Of a DNA stretch of 64,000 nt, positions 58,388 to 64,000 are shown piece by piece. Position 1 is the stretch's first letter. Every line of letters starts with the position of its first letter. Where the stretch lies: contig NZ_CP106879.1 of NCBI RefSeq assembly GCF_025677645.1, forward strand, positions 1,240,001-1,304,000, read 5' to 3'. A program made the position numbers and the translations under genes. The DNA is from Curtobacterium poinsettiae. GTDB taxonomy: Bacteria > Actinomycetota > Actinomycetes > Actinomycetales > Microbacteriaceae. The notes beneath the pieces are model-generated. The model did no database searches. It saw only the letters and a program-made list of their open reading frames with translations, and had not been told where the DNA came from.

Positions 58388-60873
58388 AGAAGCCCGTGGC
58401 CCGCGCGGTCGCCCTCCTCGTCACGTTCGCCACACTCCTGCTCGGTGGTGCGCTGCCGGCGTCGGCTGCGTCCGTGCACCCGGCGGCCGCCGTGCAGCCG
58501 GCCGAGGGGTCGACGTGGTTCGGCCCCGACCTCGACTGGGCGAGCGACTCGCCCGAGGGGTACGCGGGGCGGCTCGGCGCGACGCCGTCGATGTACGGGG
58601 TGTCCGTCGACTACCCGCTCGACCGCACGGCGAAGCAGGAGCTCCTCCGCTCGGCGCGTGCGGCGGCGACCCAGGGTGCGGTGCTCGTGGTGAGCCTCGA
58701 ACCCGATCGCGCACTCGGGTCGCTCGACACCGCGGACACCCGTGCCGTCAACACCGTGTTCGAGGACCTGCACGACCAGTACGACACCCAGGTGCTCGTG
58801 CGGTTCGCACCGCAGATGAACGGCACGTGGGTCCGCTGGGGCCAGCAGCCCACGGAGTTCGTCCGGGTGTTCCGGGCGCTCTCCACGACCGTGCACGCGG
58901 GCACGTCGGACGCGCTCATGGTCTGGTCGCCGGGGTACGGCGCCGGCTACCCGTTCGGCGAGTCCGCCGGGCGGCTGCGGAACCTGTCCCCGGTCGACGT
59001 CGCGAAGGCGGACACGAACGGCGACGGACAGCTCACCGGCGCCGACGACCCGTACGGGCCGTACTGGCCGGGGGCCGAGGCCGTCGACTGGGTCGGTCTC
59101 TCGATGTTCTCGTACGGCAAGGGCGACCCGACCGAGGCCGCCGGTCGTGCCGTGCCGCTCACCCGCAGCGGTGAGGTCGAGTCGCGGTTCGACGAGGACT
59201 GGGGCTACGACCAGCCGCAGTCGGACACGTTCTACGACCGGTTCGCGGTGGCCGACGACCGTCCGATGCTGCTCGACACCGGTGCCCTGTACAACCGTGA
59301 GCTGCAGGGCGACGCCGAGCTCCAGGTCAAGCGGAGCTGGTGGCGGCAGGTGCTCGCCGCCGTGCAGGAGCGTCCGCTGATCCGGGGCATGACCGTGCTC
59401 GAGGCGGAGCGACGCGAGCCCGAGGCCGGCAACCGCGTGGCCGACTGGCGACTCACCGCGGACCCGGCCGTCGCGGAGTCCTTCCGCGCCGACCTCGAGC
59501 GGTCCGGCGACTTCGCCTTCGGCCCGGTCACCGACCGCGTGACCGTGCAGCAGGGCAACGCCGCGATCTCGCAGGAGTACGAGACCGGCGGCGACCAGAT
59601 GGCGTGGATCGTCTGGCTGGCCGCCGGGTTGGCGATCGTGTTCCTGCTGAGCGGGGTGTTCGGGCGGCTCCTGCCGAGCTGGCGCTACCCCGACGACGGC
59701 AAGCCCGGCCGTGACCTGCGGCTCGACCTGTTCCGCGGGTTCATCATCCTCGCCGTGGTGATCACCCACATCGAGATCGGCGGGCCGTACTCGTACCTCA
59801 CGCTGCACGCCGTCGGGGCGATCACCGGCGCCGAGATGTTCGTGTTCCTGTCCGGCATGGTCCTCGGCATGACGTACCCGTTCGCCGTGAAGAAGTTCGG
59901 CGAGTGGGCGGCGGCCATCGGGGCGTGGAAGCGCGCGCGCAAGCAGTACGTCGTCACGCTCGTGGTGATCCTGGTGGTCTTCGCGCTGAGCTTCGTCCCG
60001 TTCCTGAACACCGACGCCATCACCACGTTCACCGACCGCGGGACGGGCACCGGCGGCGTCGAGGCCGAGGGCCGGGTCTACGACCTGTACCCGAACGCGA
60101 TGCAGCTGCTCGCCTACCCGCCGCCCTGGTACGCGATCCGCCAGTTCCTGCTGCTCGAGATGGGGCCGTGGCCGTTCAACATCATGGGCCTGTTCGTGGT
60201 GCTGAGCCTGTTCATCCCGGTGTTCATCTGGGTGATCCGCCGCGGGTTCTGGTGGGCGCTCCTCGCCGCCAGCTGGGCGCTGTACGTGTTCCAGGCGCTC
60301 CACCCCGACTTCCGTCCGCTGAACTCGCAGTTCGAAGCGGTCTTCCCCCTGCTCACCTGGCAGGTCGTGTTCACCCACGGGCTCGTGCTCGGCTACTACC
60401 GACGGCAGATCGTCGGTGCGCTCACCGGGCGCCTCGGCAAGGTCCTGGTCGGCATCGCCGTCGGCGGGTACGCGGCGTTCCTGGTCTACGTCTGGGCGGG
60501 CGACCACTTCGGGTTCACACCGGTGCCGTTCCCGGCGACGATGTACGAGTCGCTGTACAACACGGCGTACCAGCGGGTGGACCTGCAGTGGGGCCGCCTG
60601 GTGGACATCGCGTTCTTCGCGATCGTGTCCTACGCGATCCTCACCGTGTTCTGGAAGCCCATCGCCGCCGCTATCGGCTGGCTCTGGATCCCGCTCGGGC
60701 AGGCGAGCCTGTACGTCTTCGTCTGGCAGGTGTTCTTCGCCCTGGCGATCGCGTCGATCCCCGGAGTGCCGTGGGGCGACTTCTGGATCGGGTTCGTGGT
60801 GCACACGGCGCTGATCCTGCTGGCCTGGTACATGGTCCGCAAGAAGTTCCTGTTCTCGGTCATCCCGCGCTGA
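58384..60873 (+). CDS. GH26-like domain fused to OpgC-type acyltransferase
   Basis: An 829-residue two-part protein. A signal peptide (to ASA, residue about 29) leads an external domain resembling GH26 mannanase (RFAPQMNGTWVRW near 140, MVWSPGYGAGYPFG near 179, LLDTGA near 296), with an EF-hand-like loop DTNGDGQLTGAD at 210-221. Residues about 406-829 are an OpgC/acyltransferase-3 domain of ten or more helices beginning DLRLDLFRGFIILAVVITHIE. It probably acylates the polymer made by the synthase. The GTG overlaps the RsbW-like stop. Confidence 0.87.
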   Translation: MKKPVARAVALLVTFATLLLGGALPASAASVHPAAAVQPAEGSTWFGPDLDWASDSPEGYAGRLGATPSMYGVSVDYPLDRTAKQELLRSARAAATQGAVLVVSLEPDRALGSLDTADTRAVNTVFEDLHDQYDTQVLVRFAPQMNGTWVRWGQQPTEFVRVFRALSTTVHAGTSDALMVWSPGYGAGYPFGESAGRLRNLSPVDVAKADTNGDGQLTGADDPYGPYWPGAEAVDWVGLSMFSYGKGDPTEAAGRAVPLTRSGEVESRFDEDWGYDQPQSDTFYDRFAVADDRPMLLDTGALYNRELQGDAELQVKRSWWRQVLAAVQERPLIRGMTVLEAERREPEAGNRVADWRLTADPAVAESFRADLERSGDFAFGPVTDRVTVQQGNAAISQEYETGGDQMAWIVWLAAGLAIVFLLSGVFGRLLPSWRYPDDGKPGRDLRLDLFRGFIILAVVITHIEIGGPYSYLTLHAVGAITGAEMFVFLSGMVLGMTYPFAVKKFGEWAAAIGAWKRARKQYVVTLVVILVVFALSFVPFLNTDAITTFTDRGTGTGGVEAEGRVYDLYPNAMQLLAYPPPWYAIRQFLLLEMGPWPFNIMGLFVVLSLFIPVFIWVIRRGFWWALLAASWALYVFQALHPDFRPLNSQFEAVFPLLTWQVVFTHGLVLGYYRRQIVGALTGRLGKVLVGIAVGGYAAFLVYVWAGDHFGFTPVPFPATMYESLYNTAYQRVDLQWGRLVDIAFFAIVSYAILTVFWKPIAAAIGWLWIPLGQASLYVFVWQVFFALAIASIPGVPWGDFWIGFVVHTALILLAWYMVRKKFLFSVIPR

Positions 60874-60884
60874 TCGTGCGCACG

Positions 60885-60932
60885 GACGGACAGGAGGCCC
60901 GTGGCGGTGTCGCCACGGGCCTCCTGTCCGTC
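60885..60932. repeat. Dispersed palindrome, copy 9 with paired base change
   Basis: A perfect 22-bp stem GACGGACAGGAGGCCCGTGG..., loop GTGT, 11 bases after the OpgC stop. Relative to copy 7 the stem carries A-T where copy 7 has G-C, changed on both arms. Confidence 0.85.
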
Positions 60933-60938
60933 ATGCGC

Positions 60939-61820
60939 TCACACGGTCCGCGTGACCGCCAGCGGCGTCGGGTCCACCGGGTCCGGCGGGACCGGGAGCG
61001 ACCCGCGGATCTGGTTCTGCGCCTGGCAGTCGCTGGTGCAGTTCGTCGCACCCTGCGACAGCTCGACGGCGTCCTCGCCGAGCACCCCGCCCAGACGTCC
61101 GCCGGGCTGGACCGTCCACGTGGTGGTGGTCGTGGTCTGCGAGGTCTTCGTGGCGACCTGCGGGCTGTCCTTGCCGAGGAGCATCTGGTGGGCACCGCTG
61201 CCCGACGACACCGCGGCCGTGCCGTCGCCGAAGTTGATCTTGCCGGTGTACGGGTTCGTGAAGTAGAACAGTCCCGCCCCGAGGGTGTGGGTGAAGGTCA
61301 CCGGTCCCGCGAACTCCGTCTCCATCTGGAAGACGCCGCCCTGGGCGCCGTCCTTCGCCTGGATCTTGAGCTTCCCGGCACCCGTCGAGAAGATCGCGAC
61401 GAGGGTGTCGTCCTTGACCTCGAGCGACGACAGCTTCGTGCTGGCGAGCTGCGCGGCAGTGAGGGACGGGACCTTCGACGCGAACACCACGGTCGGCTTC
61501 GTCACCATCCGCTGGGTGTCGGCAGCGCCGGTCAGCGTGTAGTCATACACGCCGAGGTCGGCGATCCGGATGTCGAAGCCGTTGTGCTTGCCCCGTACCG
61601 CGATCGTGCCGGAGACCGCGGTGTCGCGCACCTTGAGTTCCTTGCCCTGAGCGGGGTTCGCCGTGACGCCGTTCACGGTGACGGCGTAGTCGCCACCGGT
61701 CGAGGTCTTGCCGGACGCGTTCGCGGGGGAGACCCCGACGAGGGCAGCGGCGGCGACGGTGCCGAGGGCGATCGCGGCGACGATGCCGCTGCCGATCCTG
61801 CGTGAGCGCTGGGTGTGCAT
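60939..61820 (-). CDS. Secreted beta-rich protein of unknown function
   Basis: A 293-residue exported protein with a Sec signal peptide ending near NAS-GK (about residue 37). The mature part is strand-rich with YAVTVNGVTANPAQGKELKVRDTAVSG, ELGVYDYTLTGAADTQRM-like segments, a GVFQMETEFAGPVTFTHTLGAGLFYFTNPYTGKINFGDG core, and a Pro-rich C-terminus with one Cys pair (NCTSDC). No family recognised. The ATG follows AGGAGG. It is next to the two-component system, and a perfect palindrome lies upstream. Confidence 0.8.
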   Translation of the reverse strand: MHTQRSRRIGSGIVAAIALGTVAAAALVGVSPANASGKTSTGGDYAVTVNGVTANPAQGKELKVRDTAVSGTIAVRGKHNGFDIRIADLGVYDYTLTGAADTQRMVTKPTVVFASKVPSLTAAQLASTKLSSLEVKDDTLVAIFSTGAGKLKIQAKDGAQGGVFQMETEFAGPVTFTHTLGAGLFYFTNPYTGKINFGDGTAAVSSGSGAHQMLLGKDSPQVATKTSQTTTTTTWTVQPGGRLGGVLGEDAVELSQGATNCTSDCQAQNQIRGSLPVPPDPVDPTPLAVTRTV

Positions 61821-61895
61821 GGGTTCCTCCTGGTGGGCCTGTCTGGCCGGTACGACCATCGTCGCCGCCGGCCCGACTCCGCACCATCGGACCTT

Positions 61896-61907
61896 GGTAC
61901 TAGTACC
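61896..61907. promoter_or_regulatory. Palindrome GGTACTAGTACC upstream of the secreted protein
   Basis: A perfect 12-bp palindrome 76 bases before the ATG of the secreted protein gene and 45 past the response regulator stop. A candidate site for the NarL-type regulator encoded next door. Confidence 0.45.
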
Positions 61908-61910
61908 CGT

Positions 61911-61952
61911 CAGCAGTGCCCGTTCAGCAGTGCCGGTTCAGCAGTGCCCGTT
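61911..61952. repeat. Three tandem 14-bp repeats after the response regulator gene
   Basis: CAGCAGTGCCCGTT at 61911-61924 and 61939-61952, with a one-base variant (CAGCAGTGCCGGTT) at 61925-61938. The run ends at the stop codon of the response regulator gene. Confidence 0.75.
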
Positions 61953-62575
61953 CACCACCCGTGGTCGCGCGCCCACAGTGCCGCGCTCGTGCGGTCCGCG
62001 ACGCCGATGCGCCGGAACAGCGAGCCGACGTGCACCTTCACGGTCCGCTCCGCGATGCCGAGCTCCGCGCCGATCTGCCGGTTCGACATGCCTCGGGCGA
62101 TCCGGACGAGCACGTCCCGTTCACGGGGTGGGAGCTCCGGGTCCCGGTCCACCGCGGCTCCGGCGGCTGTTCCGGGCAAGAGCGCCCGGGCCACCCGGGG
62201 GTCGATCGGCGTCTCGTCGCGCGCTGCGGCACGGACCGCCGCGACCACGTCGTCGGGCGCGGCGTCCTTGAGCAGGTAGCCCGTCGCGCCGGCCGCCAAC
62301 GCGGCCCGCACCCGGTGGTCGTCCGAGAACGTCGTGACGACGAGGACCCGGACCGACGGCAGGAGCGCCCGCACCTGCCGGGTCGCCTCCACACCGCCCG
62401 CACCGGGCATCGACAGGTCCATCACGACGACGTCGGGCTGGAGCGTCGGCACGAGCGACACCGCTGCTTCGCCGGTGGCTGCCTCGCCGACGACCTCGCA
62501 GTCGTCCGTCGTCCCGAGCACCGCGCGCAGCCCGCTCCGGACCAGCGCGTGGTCGTCGACCAGCAGGACCCTCAA
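61952..62575 (-). CDS. NarL/LuxR-type response regulator
   Basis: A 207-residue response regulator. The receiver has D7-D8, phosphoacceptor D53 (VVVMDLSMPG), T81-T82 and K103 (YLLKDA); the C-terminal LuxR HTH is LPPRERDVLVRIARGMSNRQIGAELGIAERTVKVHVGSLF near 147-186. The TTG at 62575 overlaps the kinase stop (TTGA), so it is translated from the kinase message. It probably controls nearby envelope or secreted protein genes. Confidence 0.93.
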   Translation of the reverse strand: MRVLLVDDHALVRSGLRAVLGTTDDCEVVGEAATGEAAVSLVPTLQPDVVVMDLSMPGAGGVEATRQVRALLPSVRVLVVTTFSDDHRVRAALAAGATGYLLKDAAPDDVVAAVRAAARDETPIDPRVARALLPGTAAGAAVDRDPELPPRERDVLVRIARGMSNRQIGAELGIAERTVKVHVGSLFRRIGVADRTSAALWARDHGW

Positions 62576-63945
62576 CGCAGGGCCTCCGCGTCGACGGGGA
62601 CCTCGAGGTCCCAGGTGGTGCCGGCACCCGGCGCGGTCCGGAGCAGCAGGGACCCGCCGGTGTCCTCGGCGACCTCGCGCAGCAGGGTGGTGCCGAGGTG
62701 TCCGGTGCGGCCGCCCTCGACGACCACGGCGGGGTCGAAGCCCGCCCCGTCGTCGTGCACGACCACCCGGACCGAGCCGCCGGCCTGCGTCACCGTGACG
62801 TCCACCCGGGTCGCTTCGGCGTGCTTGACGACGTTCCAGACGGCCTCACGGACGAAGCGCACGACCGCGAGCAGCGCGGCGGAGGACGCTTCGACGACGT
62901 CCGGCACCCGCACGGTGGTCGCGAGCCCCGCAGCACGCGCGCGGGCACAGACGTCGTCGAGGGCGGCGCCGAGTCCCTCGGGCGTCGGAGCCGCTGGCCG
63001 GATCGTCGCCATCGAGGTCCGCAGCGACGACACCGCACCCCGGAGCACCGTGGCGGCGTCGCGCGTGGCGGGATCGGCACCGAGGGACAGCGCGAGTCCG
63101 GCGACGTCCTGCACCGGTCCGTCGTGCAGTTCGGCGGCCATCCGTCGGCGTTCCGCGGCCTCGGCGTCGAGTGCGCGACCGAGCAGCCGCTCCCGCAGGC
63201 GCTGCCCGGAACGGATCCGCAGCAGCAACCCGAGCAGCAGCGGCACCAGGAGCGCGAGCACCACGGCCACCGTGCCGAACGCCAGGACGGCGAACGACCG
63301 CCGCAGGTCCGCGGCGCGCGCGAGCACCTGGTCGTACGGCTGGTACGCCTCGAACAGCAGCGCCTCGCCGGACGGCGTGTGCACCGCCTGGTACGCCTCG
63401 AGCAGCGGCCCGTGCCCGCGCTCGTAGCGGTTCTCCGGCTCGGTCAGGTCCGACACCTCGGCGTCGGAGCGGTCCGACTCCAGCGCCTCCAGGTCCTCGT
63501 CGGACAGCGGGAAGCGCTCGCCGACCAGTCGACGTTCGTCCGACCAGAGCACCGTGCCGTCGGCCGCCCAGAGCTTCATCCGAACGGCCGATCCGGCGCG
63601 CAGCTCACCGGCCACCGCGTCGTCCAGGCGCGTCCGTGCGGCAGCCCGGTCGACGGCCGGCCGCAACGGGTCGGCGACCGCGTCGAGCAGTGCGGGTTCG
63701 ACCACGACGCGTGCGAGCGCCGCGGTGTCGCTGGTCGCGTCACGGACGGCGAACGACTCCGCGATGCGCTGCGCCACCAGGGTGCCGGCGGTCGCGACCG
63801 CGGCGCCGCCGACGACCGCGGCGAGCACGACGCCGACCAGGACGAGTCGCCAGGGTGTCCGGCCGGTCTGCCGGCGCGGGTCTGCCGCGACGAGCACGAC
63901 CGGCTCCGCCGCCGTGTCACTGTCCGACGACCGTTGTCCGTGCAC
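62572..63945 (-). CDS. NarL-type sensor histidine kinase
   Basis: A 457-residue kinase with two membrane helices (about 33-55 and 217-243) framing an extracytoplasmic sensor of about 160 residues. HisKA_3 is EAAERRRMAAELHDGPVQDVAGL with H274, and the HATPase has REAVWNVVKHAEA and VHDDGAGFD near 390. The acidic N-terminus VLVAADPRRQTG is cytoplasmic. The GTG at 63945 lies six bases after TACGGT (leaderless). Coupled to the response regulator. Confidence 0.93.
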   Translation of the reverse strand: MHGQRSSDSDTAAEPVVLVAADPRRQTGRTPWRLVLVGVVLAAVVGGAAVATAGTLVAQRIAESFAVRDATSDTAALARVVVEPALLDAVADPLRPAVDRAAARTRLDDAVAGELRAGSAVRMKLWAADGTVLWSDERRLVGERFPLSDEDLEALESDRSDAEVSDLTEPENRYERGHGPLLEAYQAVHTPSGEALLFEAYQPYDQVLARAADLRRSFAVLAFGTVAVVLALLVPLLLGLLLRIRSGQRLRERLLGRALDAEAAERRRMAAELHDGPVQDVAGLALSLGADPATRDAATVLRGAVSSLRTSMATIRPAAPTPEGLGAALDDVCARARAAGLATTVRVPDVVEASSAALLAVVRFVREAVWNVVKHAEATRVDVTVTQAGGSVRVVVHDDGAGFDPAVVVEGGRTGHLGTTLLREVAEDTGGSLLLRTAPGAGTTWDLEVPVDAEALR

Positions 63946-63951
63946 CCGGAC

Positions 63952-63957
63952 ACCGTA
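63952..63957 (-). promoter_or_regulatory. Leaderless -10 for the histidine kinase gene
   Basis: TACGGT on the minus strand ends six bases before the GTG at 63945. Confidence 0.5.
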
Positions 63958-64000
63958 ACCGGCGGCGTCCCAACCGGGCGCGCCCGGGGCCCGGATCGCC

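Noticed and set aside
58174..60804. An 876-codon minus-strand frame opposite the OpgC fusion
   Set aside because: Antisense shadow rich in Arg, Asp and His without domains.

Overview
The window is high-GC actinobacterial DNA with dense operons, many GTG starts, ATGA/GTGA stop-start overlaps and many start codons lying only 5-7 bases below a TANNNT box (apparent leaderless promoters). Gene content (Uup-type ABC-F protein, manganese catalase, DUF808, small PLDc_N membrane protein, MmyB-type regulator, many TetR/MarR regulator-target pairs) points to a Microbacteriaceae genome, most likely Curtobacterium or a close relative. That placement is inference; no 16S or marker gene is present. The first ~745 bases are visibly poorer in GC and look like the edge of an acquired segment.

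Layout. 1-742: two overlapping unknown genes of lower GC. 887-5763 (minus): a small repeat protein, then a glycosyltransferase / TIGR04282 transferase / methyltransferase operon and a methylthioadenosine phosphorylase / epimerase operon, separated by an intergenic region rich in hairpins. 5870-10279 (plus): moeA, moaC, mog and moaE, translationally coupled to membrane protein genes. 10458-15848: ABC-F ATPase, VOC protein, MarR regulator, tRNA-Gln(TTG), and an MmyB-type regulator divergent from a zinc alcohol dehydrogenase. 15977-24420: a carbohydrate (probably inositol-type) regulon consisting of an ABC importer, GntR regulator, hydroxypyruvate-isomerase-like protein, Gfo/Idh dehydrogenase, LacI regulator and sugar-porter MFS; three of its promoters carry the same CACGTG-centred operator. 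24510-31413: flavin monooxygenase with MarR, a zinc-ribbon SDR, GNAT, SDR plus alpha/beta hydrolase with divergent TetR, and a small membrane protein.

31443-47441: serine hydrolases, MTA/SAH nucleosidase, UvrA-like ATPase, a secreted protein with a structured leader, FAD-linked oxidase, Mn-catalase, VOC proteins, TetR-SDR pairs and DUF808. 47523-50288: DHA2 efflux pump with divergent MarR and downstream TetR. 50380-55718: DEAD-box helicase, secreted fibronectin-III/beta-propeller protein, and an epimerase divergent from a TetR. 55956-60873: a three-gene surface-polysaccharide operon (BcsA-like synthase with a helical insertion, an RsbW-like ATPase, and a GH26-like/OpgC acyltransferase fusion). 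60939-63945: a secreted protein and a NarL-type two-component system.

Two patterns run through the window. Nine copies of one palindrome (core GGGAGGCCCG...CGGGCCTCCC) sit just after stop codons, with paired compensatory changes between copies, so they behave as a dispersed terminator-like repeat family. Separately, most regulator genes lie next to their likely target with a clear palindromic operator between them (14673, 30271, 42476, 45848, 49755, 54850), which makes this a stretch of small self-contained sensing modules.
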